From: Cytobacillus horneckiae
Lineage (GTDB): Bacteria > Bacillota > Bacilli > Bacillales > Cytobacillaceae
Length of the DNA: 62,451 nt
Assembly (NCBI RefSeq): GCF_002835735.1
Contig: NZ_PISD01000009.1
Coordinates: 1 to 62,451, forward strand
Direction: 5' to 3'
Position numbers and translations under genes: made by a program. This document shows positions 1 to 9,762 of the stretch, in pieces (position 1 is the stretch's first letter; each line of letters starts with the position of its first letter). Under the pieces are notes generated by a model, which was not told where the DNA came from, searched no databases, and saw only the letters and a program-made list of their open reading frames with translations.

Positions 1-44
1 CTATGCCCGGTTTTTCTTAATAGTTGTTGTTGTTGATATAAGGC

Positions 45-462
45 TAGAGCGGATAAAACAAAAACTAAAATAGTCATTGTTATGCCAACTGGAATAAAAT
101 CGAGCGGGAGAAGCCAAAAGTGGTCATAGTTATACAAACTGGAACCGAAATTGAGTGGGCTGAAGCCAAAAATGGTCATAGTTATACAAACTGGAACCAA
201 AATTGAGCGGGAAGTAGCCAAAAATGGTCATAGATATACAAACTGGAACCAAAATTGAGCGGGCTGAAGCTAAAAAGTGGTCATAGATATGCAAACTGGA
301 ACCAAAATCGAGCGGGCTGAAGCCAAAAGTGGTCATAGTTATACAAACTGGAACCAAAATCGAGCGGGCTGAAGCTAAAAGTGGTCATAGATATGCCAAC
401 TGGAACCAAAAATGAGCGGGAAGAAGCCAAAAGTGGTCATAGTATCACAAACTTTAACCAAA
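45..462. repeat. 52-bp tandem repeat array, about eight units
   Basis: A unit built around GTCATAGTTATACAAACTGG, then AACCAAAATTGAGCGGG and GAAGCCAAAAGTG, recurs head to tail. The GTCAT anchors lie at 73, 123, 175, 227, 280, 332, 384 and 436, so the period is 50-53 bp and mostly 52. A weaker unit precedes the first anchor and the last unit decays after 450. The units touch each other with no unique spacers, so this is not CRISPR. Because 52 is not a multiple of 3, the open frames across it on both strands are accidental. Degraded single copies appear near 15607 and 36212. Confidence 0.9.
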
Positions 463-588
463 ATAGATTGGTAAGAGTAGAAAATAATCTCAGCTCATTC
501 ATTAGGAAAGAACAATTTCCAAGATTATGCTCAATATGTAACTTATACATTTTACTTCCGTCATATTTAAAAAGCGGGTGGTGAAAAA

Positions 589-1074
589 TTGAATAATAAG
601 TATATATTAATTCTTGTTATGAGTGTTTTATTTTCTGGGATGACAGGCTGTTCAAATGTAACCGGCAAGAAAGTGGAAGATGCGAGGTCTACTCTTCCAT
701 TATTTAAGTCCGAGTCAGATGAAATGCCGCCAAAAGTAGTCGGACATATTGAAATAAACGGTCAACTGCACGAATTAGCAAAAGGTGGCTACACATGGGA
801 AAATGGAAACACTGTCGTTACAACTGATGCTGCCTCGCCTGCACAAATTGCAGAAACACTTTCTCCTATTAACGTTGAGCCTGAAAGTGAAATGAGCATA
901 GAGATTGAACAGTCTCCGTCAATTACAATAAGGTTATGGGAAGGGGACCACAGTAGCTTCATATCTGAAGGAAATGAAGTCACTGCCCCAACGCAACCGG
1001 GGGAATATATATATGAGGCAATCGCAAAGTGGTCAAATGGAGAAGTATCATTTACGTTTGTTATCGAAGTGTAG
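589..1074 (+). CDS. Putative lipoprotein of unknown function
   Basis: This 161-residue protein has a hydrophobic signal peptide ending in a lipobox (S-G-M-T-G-C, Cys21), so it is probably lipidated and held on the outer face of the membrane. The mature part has no motif I recognise. Its C-terminal 40 residues (after PTQPGEYIYEA) look like the last beta-strands of an immunoglobulin-like domain, as in several Bacillus surface lipoproteins. The start is TTG, preceded by a weak GGTGG ribosome site. It lies between the repeat array and ktrC and seems to be a single gene. Function unknown. Confidence 0.75.
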   Translation: MNNKYILILVMSVLFSGMTGCSNVTGKKVEDARSTLPLFKSESDEMPPKVVGHIEINGQLHELAKGGYTWENGNTVVTTDAASPAQIAETLSPINVEPESEMSIEIEQSPSITIRLWEGDHSSFISEGNEVTAPTQPGEYIYEAIAKWSNGEVSFTFVIEV

Positions 1075-1159
1075 GAAAATAATCTATTCTCTCTCCATTT
1101 ACACTATGATAGAATGAGTTCGATATATATAACATCTAATCCATTTTGGAGGGAATATA

Positions 1160-1819
1160 ATGAAGAAGGACTTTGCTGTCATTGGGCTAGGACGATTTGG
1201 TGGGAGTATTTGCAGAGAGCTGGCAGAGCAAGGGCTAGAAGTGATGGCTATTGATACAAATGAAGCTCGAGTCAATGAATTTTCTATAATCGCTTCCCAT
1301 GCAGTTGTAGGGGATACAACTGATGAATCAGTAGTTAAAGGCTTAGGGCTGAGAAATTTTGATCATGTAATTGTAGCAATCGGTGATGATATACAAGCAA
1401 GCATATTAACTACATTAATATTGAAAGAAAATGGGGTAGATAAAGTAACTGTTAAAGCACAAAATGATTATCACGAAAAGGTGCTTAAAAAGATAGGCGC
1501 TGATGTTGTTGTTCATCCCGAAAGAGATATGGGCAGGAGAATTGCACATAAGCTGGCATCAAATAATGTATTGGATTATCTGGAACTTTCTGATGAACAT
1601 AGTATTGTTGAAATTGTTGCAAATGAAAGAGTTGGCGGACACTCGATTATTGATCTAGATATTAGAGCAAAGTATGGTGTAAATATTGTGGCTATTAAAA
1701 GAAGAGAGCAGATTCTTGTTTCACCTCAAGCAAATGAAATTATCCAATACAAGGATATTCTTATTGTCATTGGAGCGGACCATGATATTAATCGCTTTGA
1801 AAAGAAAATGCTTAGTTAA
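1160..1819 (+). CDS. ktrC: KtrC, potassium-uptake regulatory RCK subunit
   Basis: A cytoplasmic RCK protein of the KtrA/KtrC/TrkA family (219 residues; B. subtilis KtrC is about 221). It forms a ring on a KtrB/KtrD-type K+ channel and gates it by nucleotide binding. The N-terminal Rossmann motif GLGRFGGS is at residues 9-16, followed by the acidic strand end AIDTN that contacts the nucleotide. The C-terminal third is the RCK_C domain, which binds the inhibitor cyclic di-AMP in this family. No KtrB/KtrD gene is nearby, as in B. subtilis where ktrC is also separate. A clear GGAGGGAAT site precedes the ATG. It is convergent with rnjA. Confidence 0.95.
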   Translation: MKKDFAVIGLGRFGGSICRELAEQGLEVMAIDTNEARVNEFSIIASHAVVGDTTDESVVKGLGLRNFDHVIVAIGDDIQASILTTLILKENGVDKVTVKAQNDYHEKVLKKIGADVVVHPERDMGRRIAHKLASNNVLDYLELSDEHSIVEIVANERVGGHSIIDLDIRAKYGVNIVAIKRREQILVSPQANEIIQYKDILIVIGADHDINRFEKKMLS

Positions 1820-1844
1820 ATGAAATGCAACAACATATAAAGAT

Positions 1845-1892
1845 GAAAAAACGGATGAGAAGTTTTAAGCTTCTTATCCGTTTTTTATTTTT
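1845..1892. terminator. Bidirectional terminator between ktrC and rnjA
   Basis: AAAAAACGGATGAGAAG pairs with CTTCTTATCCGTTTTTT around a TTTTAAG loop. T-runs on both strands fit the convergent genes on either side. Confidence 0.9.
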
Positions 1893-1894
1893 AA

Positions 1895-3562
1895 TTATAC
1901 TTCCATAATAATCGGAAGGATCATTGGACGGCGTTTTGTCTTTTCATAAAGGAATGGGGCAAGCGTGTCAGTTATTTCGTTTTTAATCTCTGACCATTGA
2001 GTGGTTTTGCGTTCCATAACTTTATTTAAATGTTTGGAAATAAGAGATTGAGCATCATTAATTAGGTCGCCTGATTCTCTCATATAGACAAATCCACGTG
2101 AGATTAAGTCAGGACCAGCCGCAATCTTAAAGTCCTTCATGTTAATGCTGACAACTACTACGACTAGACCTTCCTCAGAAAGAATGCGGCGATCTCTTAA
2201 TACGATGTTGCCAATATCTCCAATACCGCTGCCATCAATATAGACAGAGCCGGAAGGGATTTTTCCTGCCACTTGTGCTGTTTGATCACTAAGTGCTAAA
2301 ACGTCTCCATTGTCCATAATAAAACAATTTTCTTCCTCAACACCACAATCTACAGCAAGACCAGCATGCATTTTTTGCATTCTATATTCTCCGTGAATTG
2401 GCATAAAGAACTTTGGTTTAATTAAACGTAGCATTAGTTTTTGCTCTTCTTGTCCACCGTGTCCAGATGTATGAATGTTATTGAGCTTACCGTAAATAAC
2501 ATCAGCACCTGCACGTGAAAGGCGGTCAATGGTTCTGCTTACGCTTATTGTATTTCCAGGAATCGGTGAAGACGAGAAGACGACTGTATCACCAGGCTGG
2601 ATTTGAATTTGACGATGTGTGCCGTTAGCAATGCGTGACAATGCAGCCATAGGTTCACCTTGGCTCCCTGTACACAGGATTGTCACTTGGTTTGCAGGTA
2701 AACGGTTAATTTGCTGTGCATCAATAAAAGTATCTTTAGGTGCATTAATATAACCTAATTCCTGTCCAATATTGATTGCTGCTTCCATACTTCTTCCAAA
2801 CACAGCAATTTTTCTGCCGTTTGTCACAGCAGCGTCAGTAACTTGTTGTAGACGATGGATATTTGATGCAAACGTAGCAAATATGACTCTTCCTTCAACC
2901 TTGCGGAAAATATCAGTAATGCTTTCGCCTACTTTACGCTCAGACATCGTAAATTCTGGAATTTCACTATTTGTACTATCAGAAAGTAAGCAAAGCACAC
3001 CTTCTTTGCCGATTTCAGCAATCTTTGTTAAATTTGCTGGTTCACCAACTGGTGTAAAATCAAATTTAAAGTCACCAGTATGAACGATTTGTCCTGGTGG
3101 TGTTTTTACAACAATCCCATACGAATCTGGGATGCTGTGGGTTGTGCGAAAGAAAGTAACTGATGTTTTTCTAAATTTGATGATGTCATCTTCTTTAATT
3201 TCATGCATTTTTGTTTGGCGTAACAGACCGTGCTCCTCAAGCTTATTGCGTAGCAAGCCTAAGGCAAGCTTACCTCCGTAAATTGGGATATTTACCGTTT
3301 TAAGAAGGTAAGGAATTCCGCCGATATGATCTTCATGCCCATGAGTGATGAAAAGACCTTTAATTTTATCTTCATTTTTAACTAAGTAAGTATAGTCAGG
3401 TATTACATAATCAATACCTAGCAGCTCATCTTCAGGAAATTTAATACCCGCATCAATTAATATAATTTCATCCTGAAATTGGACAGCATACGTGTTTTTA
3501 CCAATTTCTCCAAGGCCGCCAAGAGCGAACACAGCGGTTTGGTCATTTTTTACAAATTTCAT
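1895..3562 (-). CDS. rnjA: Ribonuclease J1
   Basis: RNase J1 is a metallo-beta-lactamase/beta-CASP ribonuclease with 5'-3' exonuclease and endonuclease activity, central to mRNA turnover and 16S rRNA 5' maturation in Bacillus. The 555-residue length equals the B. subtilis protein. The metal motif HGHEDHIGG starts at His74, and HSIPDSYG and HTGDFKFD follow. The later SQGEP segment and the C-terminal region ending PIIMEV fit the beta-CASP and C-terminal domains. It starts 3 nt downstream of the rpoY stop, with only a weak GGAG inside rpoY, so translational coupling is likely. The same window carries SR1P, reported in B. subtilis to promote GapA binding to this enzyme. Confidence 0.97.
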   Translation of the reverse strand: MKFVKNDQTAVFALGGLGEIGKNTYAVQFQDEIILIDAGIKFPEDELLGIDYVIPDYTYLVKNEDKIKGLFITHGHEDHIGGIPYLLKTVNIPIYGGKLALGLLRNKLEEHGLLRQTKMHEIKEDDIIKFRKTSVTFFRTTHSIPDSYGIVVKTPPGQIVHTGDFKFDFTPVGEPANLTKIAEIGKEGVLCLLSDSTNSEIPEFTMSERKVGESITDIFRKVEGRVIFATFASNIHRLQQVTDAAVTNGRKIAVFGRSMEAAINIGQELGYINAPKDTFIDAQQINRLPANQVTILCTGSQGEPMAALSRIANGTHRQIQIQPGDTVVFSSSPIPGNTISVSRTIDRLSRAGADVIYGKLNNIHTSGHGGQEEQKLMLRLIKPKFFMPIHGEYRMQKMHAGLAVDCGVEEENCFIMDNGDVLALSDQTAQVAGKIPSGSVYIDGSGIGDIGNIVLRDRRILSEEGLVVVVVSINMKDFKIAAGPDLISRGFVYMRESGDLINDAQSLISKHLNKVMERKTTQWSEIKNEITDTLAPFLYEKTKRRPMILPIIMEV

Positions 3563-3565
3563 ATA

Positions 3566-3778
3566 TTATTCAATCTCCAATACTTTATAATCTTCGTTTT
3601 GCTTCTCATACTCAAGAAATTCCCCATCCACCGCTGTAACAAATTCAATGTTAAAAGGACGATTTTTTAATTTTGTACGAACATCGCGCTCACTTACCCC
3701 TTCTACATAAATCGTTTGGGTTTTCTCACGTACAGGGACTTCCTTTGCTGACTCTTGGTAGTAAACTTTAAATATCAT
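3566..3778 (-). CDS. rpoY: RNA polymerase epsilon subunit
   Basis: A 70-residue protein matching the RpoY/YkzG family (B. subtilis about 69 residues), the small epsilon subunit of Firmicute RNA polymerase. It begins [10 protein letters not shown] and has the charged pattern [15 protein letters not shown]. It sits directly upstream of rnjA in one transcript, the standard order in Bacillales. A GGAGAGATAAA ribosome site precedes the ATG. Confidence 0.95.
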   Translation of the reverse strand: MIFKVYYQESAKEVPVREKTQTIYVEGVSERDVRTKLKNRPFNIEFVTAVDGEFLEYEKQNEDYKVLEIE

Positions 3779-4368
3779 GTTTTATCTCTCCTTAATCCGA
3801 AATCTTTTTCTAATAATTTATAAAAAATAACATGTTTGACATGTATTTACTTATCTAATGAATGAATCAAAACCATCGGTTATGAGTTATTCTTTACTAA
3901 TACTTTATTAAGTACTCTTGTGCTAAATAATATATGTAAAATAAGTGTACTGTATATAAATTTACAATAATGAAGGAGCCCTTCGCAAGTTTGAAGGGCT
4001 CAAAGTTATTATAACATTTAAGCAATCATGTTTTTACGAAGCAAATCTCTTCATTGGTATGAAAAAGGCTGAAGTTCCATCACACTTCCTCACTTACTAT
4101 TGTAAACGATACTTGTCTAAAGTAAAGCTTTCATCCAGTGTTTTAGAAAAAATTGTTATAATTGACCTTGAAGCCTCGATTTTTAAATGGTTCTATTGAT
4201 TTTTGCAGAGGACTCATGACCGTTAAACAAATTGACATATTTTTAAGCTCTTAGTAAAGTTTATTTGAGTTAAATTCAATAAAGAGAATAATTTGGAAAT
4301 TTGGCTGTTTTCAAAAAGATTTTTGGTTATTAGATAAAAAGTAAAGTTGGGAGATTGGAGCGATACAA
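3779..4368. other. 590-bp intergenic region between rpoY and ykrA
   Basis: I see no gene in this AT-rich divergent region, which must hold the rpoY-rnjA and ykrA promoters. Two features stand out. ACATGT-TTG-ACATGT is an inverted repeat at 3830-3844, about 50 bp upstream of the rpoY start. A 9-bp hairpin, GAGCCCTTC/GAAGGGCTC, lies at 3976-4001 and has no good T-run on either strand, so it may be a worn terminator. Confidence 0.5.
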
Positions 4369-5136
4369 GTGAAAATTGTATTTTTTGATATAGATGGAAC
4401 ATTATTAAATAAAGAAAATGTGATTCCAGATATGACTAAAAAAGCCGTTAAAAAACTGCAGGATAATGGAGTTTATGTTGCAATTGCAACAGGTAGGGCA
4501 CCTTTTATGTTCGAGCATATTAGAGAAGAGCTAGGGATAGATTCCTACGTCAGTTTTAACGGTCAATATGTTGTTTTTGAAGGCGAGGTTATATACAAAA
4601 ACCCTTTAAAGACAAATGAACTTGACAAATTAATGAATCGATCACATCAGAATGAACATCCACTCGTTTTTTTAAATGAACTGACAATGAAATCATCAAC
4701 AGATTATCATCATTATATTCAAGAAAGTATGAATAGCTTAAACTTCCCTCATCCTGAAGAGGATGCTGATTTTTATAAAAAAGAAGAAATTTATCAGGCA
4801 CTTGTTTTTTGTTTGGAAGAAGAAGAGGAAGAATATAAACATGAATATCAGGATTTTCAGTTTGTGCGTTGGCATCCGTATTCAACTGATGTCGTACCTG
4901 CAGGCGGTTCCAAAGCTGAAGGCATTAAGGAAATGATTAAACGACTGCAATTAGATTTAGAAGATGTTTACGCTTTTGGAGATGGACTCAATGACATTGA
5001 AATGCTCGAGGCAAGCGGAACAGGTGTAGCGATGGGTAATGCATTTGACGTGGTAAAGGAAGCGGCAGATATCGTGACTGACCATGTAAATGAAGATGGT
5101 ATTTGGAAAGGCTTGAAACAGCTTAATTTAATATAA
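4369..5136 (+). CDS. ykrA: HAD-superfamily Cof-type phosphatase YkrA
   Basis: A cytoplasmic haloacid-dehalogenase phosphatase of the Cof/IIB subfamily (255 residues). Motif I, FFDIDGTLL, is at residues 4-12 with the two catalytic aspartates. Motif II is the Thr in AIATGR. The Lys of PAGGSKAEGI and motif IV, GDGLNDIEML, complete the active site. The cap domain lies between motifs II and III. Substrate unknown; the family hydrolyses sugar phosphates and nucleotides. The start is GTG with GGAG 8 nt upstream. The position between rpoY and def matches B. subtilis ykrA. Confidence 0.9.
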   Translation: MKIVFFDIDGTLLNKENVIPDMTKKAVKKLQDNGVYVAIATGRAPFMFEHIREELGIDSYVSFNGQYVVFEGEVIYKNPLKTNELDKLMNRSHQNEHPLVFLNELTMKSSTDYHHYIQESMNSLNFPHPEEDADFYKKEEIYQALVFCLEEEEEEYKHEYQDFQFVRWHPYSTDVVPAGGSKAEGIKEMIKRLQLDLEDVYAFGDGLNDIEMLEASGTGVAMGNAFDVVKEAADIVTDHVNEDGIWKGLKQLNLI

Positions 5137-5141
5137 ATAGA

Positions 5142-5175
5142 AGAGAGATAGGGGAAGATGAATCCCTTATCTCTC
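5142..5175. terminator. Hairpin between convergent ykrA and def
   Basis: GAGAGATAGGG pairs with CCCTTATCTCTC with one mismatch. The 3' arm includes the def stop codon and last codons. There is no strong T-run, so efficiency is uncertain. Confidence 0.55.
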
Positions 5176-5721
5176 GATTGCTACCGCATTCTCGATCGGT
5201 TCGAATGGTTGTGATTGATTAATATGATCATAAAACATTACTCCGTTTAAATGATCAATTTCATGTTGGAAGCATATGGAAGGAAGACCTTTTAATCTTA
5301 ATTTAACCTCCGTATTATCAATATCGTATCCTTTCACCGTAATACGTGCATGTCTGGGCACATACCCCTCGATGGGATCGTCGACAGATAAACATCCTTC
5401 TCCAGAAGCTAAATAGGCTTTTTCGACGGAATGACTAATGATTTTTGGGTTAAATAAAGCGTAGCTAAATAACTCGCCTTTATCATCCATTAAATGGACA
5501 GCAATCATCCTTTTGGAAATATTAATTTGAGGAGCAGCTAATCCGATTCCGGGGCGCAAGCCGTTTTCAGCAGCTAGCTCTGGGTTTTGACTGTTTTGAA
5601 CATACGCCATTAAGCTTTTTAAAATCTCTTTATCTTCATCAGAAGCAGGCAAGCTTACCTCTTTAGCAACTTCTCTTAACACAGGATGTCCATCTCTGAC
5701 TATATCGTCCATTGTTAACAT
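5167..5721 (-). CDS. def: Peptide deformylase
   Basis: Removes the N-formyl group from nascent proteins on the ribosome. The three metal-site motifs are present: GIGLAAPQI (motif 1), EGCLSV (motif 2, Cys ligand) and QHEIDHLNG (motif 3, HExxH). The 184-residue length with an insertion between motifs 1 and 2 fits the type II Gram-positive enzyme (B. subtilis YkrB/DefB, 184 residues). GGAG lies 10 nt from the ATG. It is a single gene convergent with ykrA. Confidence 0.96.
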   Translation of the reverse strand: MLTMDDIVRDGHPVLREVAKEVSLPASDEDKEILKSLMAYVQNSQNPELAAENGLRPGIGLAAPQINISKRMIAVHLMDDKGELFSYALFNPKIISHSVEKAYLASGEGCLSVDDPIEGYVPRHARITVKGYDIDNTEVKLRLKGLPSICFQHEIDHLNGVMFYDHINQSQPFEPIENAVAIER

Positions 5722-5816
5722 GTAACTGCACTCCTCACTTAAAAATATGATTCTTATATGTATATATATGTATTTAGTTTAACAGACATATGATAAAAAG
5801 TTAATTTTATATGAAC

Positions 5817-5842
5817 AAGGGTACATATATATATGCACCCTT
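5817..5842 (-). terminator. Probable terminator of the YjcZ-type gene
   Basis: AAGGGT and ACCCTT arms enclose an alternating CATATATATATG stretch that can extend the stem. It lies 18 bp past the stop of the small gene. The T-run on the minus strand is weak. Confidence 0.5.
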
Positions 5843-5859
5843 GACAAATGAGCGATTGC

Positions 5860-5985
5860 TTAAAAATTCCAGCATGCACATCCAACAATGATTAATAGGA
5901 TAAATAATACAATAATTAATGCGAAGCCACTTCCAGCGCCTCCACAACCACAGCCATAGCCGCCGTATCCACCATAACCATACAT
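5860..5985 (-). CDS. YjcZ-family small sporulation protein
   Basis: A 41-codon gene found by hand. The product starts [16 protein letters not shown], a Gly/Tyr/Cys-rich head, and continues with a single hydrophobic helix ([15 protein letters not shown]) ending CACWNF. This is the signature of the YjcZ/SscA group of tiny spore-associated membrane proteins, which are often missed by annotation. A perfect AAGGAGGT ribosome site precedes the ATG. It lies alone between def and ykyA. Its precise role in the spore is not known. Confidence 0.85.
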   Translation of the reverse strand: MYGYGGYGGYGCGCGGAGSGFALIIVLFILLIIVGCACWNF

Positions 5986-6290
5986 AAGGTTTACCTCCTT
6001 GATTATTCTTGGTATAGTCGCCCTGCTTTTTTAGGAGTGGACGATTACTATAGGCTATGAAACTATAAAAATAATTGTGTAGGCCGGAGCCTAAGTCATA
6101 CACGAAAAAATGTTGAATATAATGTTAGAGAAATGGACAACCCCTGCAATGTTTAATGTCGAATTGATTGTCAAATATTTAAAGTATAGATATAGTAGAA
6201 ATAAATGTGACAAACCATGAAAAATTATTCTATATTTTGACAAAATTAGTGTAACTAAATATAGAATGCAATATAGAGGGGGAAAAATTG

Positions 6291-6944
6291 ATGTTGAAGA
6301 AAGGTAAGGCAATTATATTGCTTTTAATATTGATGTCATTTGTCATGTCAGGTTGTATTAATAAAGAACCAGAACAGAAAATGTATGATGCTTTGGAAAA
6401 GGTCGTCGCAGCTGAGCAAGTTTTTAAAGAGCAGCAAGACCCGCTTGTCCAAATTGAACAACAAGAAAAAAAAATATACGATGAGATTATATCGTTAAGT
6501 ATGAAAGAGTTTGACAAAATAAAGAAGCTATCTAATGAGGCGATAGATTTAGTTGAACAGCGGAAGGCGCATATGGAGAAGGAAAGAGAAAGCATTGTAC
6601 AATCAAAGCAGGAATTTGAAAAAACAGAGGATATTATCAATAGCTTTGATGACTCAACTTTGAAAAAGACAGCAGAGGATCTTTACGGAATTATGACCGA
6701 AAGATATGATGTTCATGATGAATTGTATACAAACTATATAGCATCAATCGAATTGGATAAGGAATTATATGAATTGTTTAAACAAGAGGATGTTACGATT
6801 GAACAGTTAGAAGCTCAAATTGCAAAGATCAATGATTCATATGAGAAAGTATTAAACGATAATGAGCAATTTAATGTAAAAACAGAAGAATATAATGAAG
6901 CCAAGCTTAATTTCTATAAAGAAGCGGGAATCGATGTGAAATAA
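6291..6944 (+). CDS. ykyA: YkyA-family cell-wall-associated lipoprotein
   Basis: A lipoprotein (lipobox V-M-S-G-C, Cys22) followed by about 190 residues of mostly charged alpha-helix with heptad-like spacing (EQQEKKIYDEI, KKLSNEAIDLVEQ), probably a coiled-coil bundle outside the membrane. It matches B. subtilis YkyA in sequence style and position just upstream of pdhA. ATG at 6291 suits the GAGGGGG ribosome site better than TTG at 6288. Function unknown; the family is described as a putative cell-wall binding lipoprotein. Confidence 0.85.
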   Translation: MLKKGKAIILLLILMSFVMSGCINKEPEQKMYDALEKVVAAEQVFKEQQDPLVQIEQQEKKIYDEIISLSMKEFDKIKKLSNEAIDLVEQRKAHMEKERESIVQSKQEFEKTEDIINSFDDSTLKKTAEDLYGIMTERYDVHDELYTNYIASIELDKELYELFKQEDVTIEQLEAQIAKINDSYEKVLNDNEQFNVKTEEYNEAKLNFYKEAGIDVK

Positions 6945-6953
6945 ATAATAAAA

Positions 6954-6977
6954 AAATCAGCTGCAAAGCTAATTTTA
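6954..6977 (+). terminator. Terminator-like hairpin, left copy flanking element A
   Basis: AAAATCAGCT-GCAA-AGCTAATTTT directly after ykyA, with one mismatch. The same hairpin recurs intact at 7097-7122 on the far side of the intergenic element. Confidence 0.7.
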
Positions 6978-7096
6978 AGGTTGTAGAGAAACTCATATCA
7001 AAAATAAAAATGAAGACTTTGGGATTGTTCGCTACTCTCCCATAGGAGTCGAGCACCTCTCCAAATCTAACTTAATTCTTTTTCGAAGGAACTTTA
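6978..7096 (+). mobile_element. Terminator-associated intergenic element, copy A
   Basis: About 119 bp. The head carries GTAGAGAAACTCATATC and then AAAATGAAGACTTTGGGATT. The middle is CGCTACTCTCCCATAGGAGT, whose CTCC/GGAG parts pair. The tail has CACCTCTCCAAATC. The head and tail recur at 14054-14163, 19200-19328 and 46851-47053. The element has no reading frame and is bounded by two copies of the same terminator hairpin. Confidence 0.8.
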
Positions 7097-7122
7097 AAAT
7101 CAGCTGAAAAGCTGATTTTTTT
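7097..7122 (+). terminator. Terminator, right copy flanking element A
   Basis: AAAATCAGCT-GAAA-AGCTGATTTTTTT, a perfect 10-bp stem with a T-run. It near-duplicates the hairpin at 6954-6977. Confidence 0.85.
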
Positions 7123-7515
7123 ATTGTCCCATTCGACATAAATGTGATGCATTTGTCGGAGTTGGAGCTATTTTATGAAAATTCCCTTTATTATAACAGA
7201 AGGAAGAAATCGTAATTTATATAGTACAGTTTTATCTTATCATTAAAACAGAAGTAAAGTTTTGTAAGCGAAAGAATATTGAAATTTATTGAAAAAATAA
7301 GGGAATCAAAGATTGACGAAAGGATATCCTTCGTATAAAATATTAGCAAATAGATAAAGTGTATCATAGTTGAAAGTAATATAACTGATACAGATTTAAG
7401 AAATGAAGTTATAATGAATAAAGACGTTTTTTTTGGTGGAAATTGTGGAAAACTAATCAAAACTATGTTTTTACTCCAAGTTTAAATGTAATGGAATATT
7501 AGAGTGAAATGCTCA

Positions 7516-8708
<1,193 letters not shown>

Positions 8709-8711
8709 GCC

Positions 8712-9689
8712 ATGGCGCAAATGACAATGATCCAAGCAATCACTGATGCACTTCGTACTGAACTAAGCAACGACCCGAATGTGCTCGTATTTGGTGAAGA
8801 TGTGGGCGTGAACGGCGGGGTATTCCGTGCAACAGAAGGCCTGCAAAAAGAATTCGGCGAAGACCGAGTATTTGATACACCACTAGCAGAATCAGGTATT
8901 GGCGGTCTAGCGGTTGGTCTAGGGTTACAAGGCTTTCGCCCAGTGCCAGAAATTCAATTCTTCGGCTTCGTTTATGAAGTAATGGATTCAATTTCAGGCC
9001 AGCTTGCTCGTATGCGCTATCGTTCAGGCGGCCGCTATAGTGCTCCAGTAACAATTCGCTCACCATTTGGTGGCGGCGTACATACGCCGGAAATGCATGC
9101 TGATAGTTTAGAAGGATTAATGGCTCAGCAGCCTGGTCTTAAAGTGGTTATTCCTTCGACACCATATGATGCGAAAGGTCTATTAATTTCTGCGATCCGT
9201 GATAATGATCCAGTTATTTTCCTTGAGCATATGAAGCTATACCGTTCTTTCCGTCAAGAGGTGCCTGAAGAAGAGTATTCCATTCCATTAGGGAAAGCGG
9301 AAGTGAAGCGTGAAGGCTCAGATATTTCTATAATCACATACGGTGCAATGGTTCATGAGGCATTAAAAGCTGCAGAAGAACTAGAAAAAGACGGACATTC
9401 TGCAGAGGTCATTGATTTGCGTACCGTTAGTCCAATAGATATTGAAACAATTATTGCATCAGTAGAAAAAACAAATCGGGCAATTGTAGTGCAAGAAGCA
9501 CAAAAACAAGCCGGTATCGCAGCAAACGTAGTAGCTGAAATTAATGACCGTGCAATATTAAGTTTGGAAGCACCGGTATTGCGTGTTGCCGCACCTGATA
9601 CAGTCTTTGCTTTCCCACAGGCTGAAACTGTATGGCTGCCAAACTATAAAGATATTATTGAAACTGCGAAAAAAGTGATTAATTTTTAA
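8712..9689 (+). CDS. pdhB: Pyruvate dehydrogenase E1 component, beta subunit
   Basis: The E1-beta subunit (325 residues) has the N-terminal transketolase pyrimidine-binding domain ([20 protein letters not shown]) and a C-terminal transketolase domain ([22 protein letters not shown]). It completes the thiamine-diphosphate site at the interface with PdhA. It starts 4 nt after pdhA within the operon and is followed by a short hairpin before pdhC. Confidence 0.97.
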   Translation: MAQMTMIQAITDALRTELSNDPNVLVFGEDVGVNGGVFRATEGLQKEFGEDRVFDTPLAESGIGGLAVGLGLQGFRPVPEIQFFGFVYEVMDSISGQLARMRYRSGGRYSAPVTIRSPFGGGVHTPEMHADSLEGLMAQQPGLKVVIPSTPYDAKGLLISAIRDNDPVIFLEHMKLYRSFRQEVPEEEYSIPLGKAEVKREGSDISIITYGAMVHEALKAAEELEKDGHSAEVIDLRTVSPIDIETIIASVEKTNRAIVVQEAQKQAGIAANVVAEINDRAILSLEAPVLRVAAPDTVFAFPQAETVWLPNYKDIIETAKKVINF

Positions 9690-9701
9690 ATAATAAGAAA
9701 A

Positions 9702-9720
9702 AGGGGGTCGGTTACCCCCT
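9702..9720 (+). promoter_or_regulatory. Intercistronic hairpin between pdhB and pdhC
   Basis: AGGGGGT-CGGTT-ACCCCCT, a 7-bp GC-rich stem. It is followed by ACTTTGC rather than a T-run, so it is more likely an mRNA-stability or processing element than a full terminator. It could set different levels of E1 and E2/E3 transcripts. Confidence 0.6.
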
Positions 9721-9762
9721 ACTTTGCTTGATTATTATGATACAATAGGATGGTGAATTTAA

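Noticed and set aside
130..357. Minus-strand open frame with a repeated peptide pattern
   Set aside because: It is a reading of the 52-bp repeat array. The period rotates the frame each unit, and there is no ribosome site.
45..462. CRISPR array
   Set aside because: Units are contiguous with no unique spacers, and no cas genes are in the window.
381..584. 67-codon plus-strand frame
   Set aside because: Begins inside the repeat array, no ribosome site, peptide without any recognisable feature.
5807..6103. 98-codon minus-strand frame overlapping the YjcZ-type gene
   Set aside because: Out of frame with the 41-codon gene that has a perfect ribosome site and a recognised family pattern; this frame is Trp/Arg-rich noise.
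7191..7460. 89-codon minus-strand hydrophobic frame
   Set aside because: Product of AT-rich intergenic sequence; low complexity (Phe, Ile, Leu, Ser), no ribosome site, no neighbour logic.
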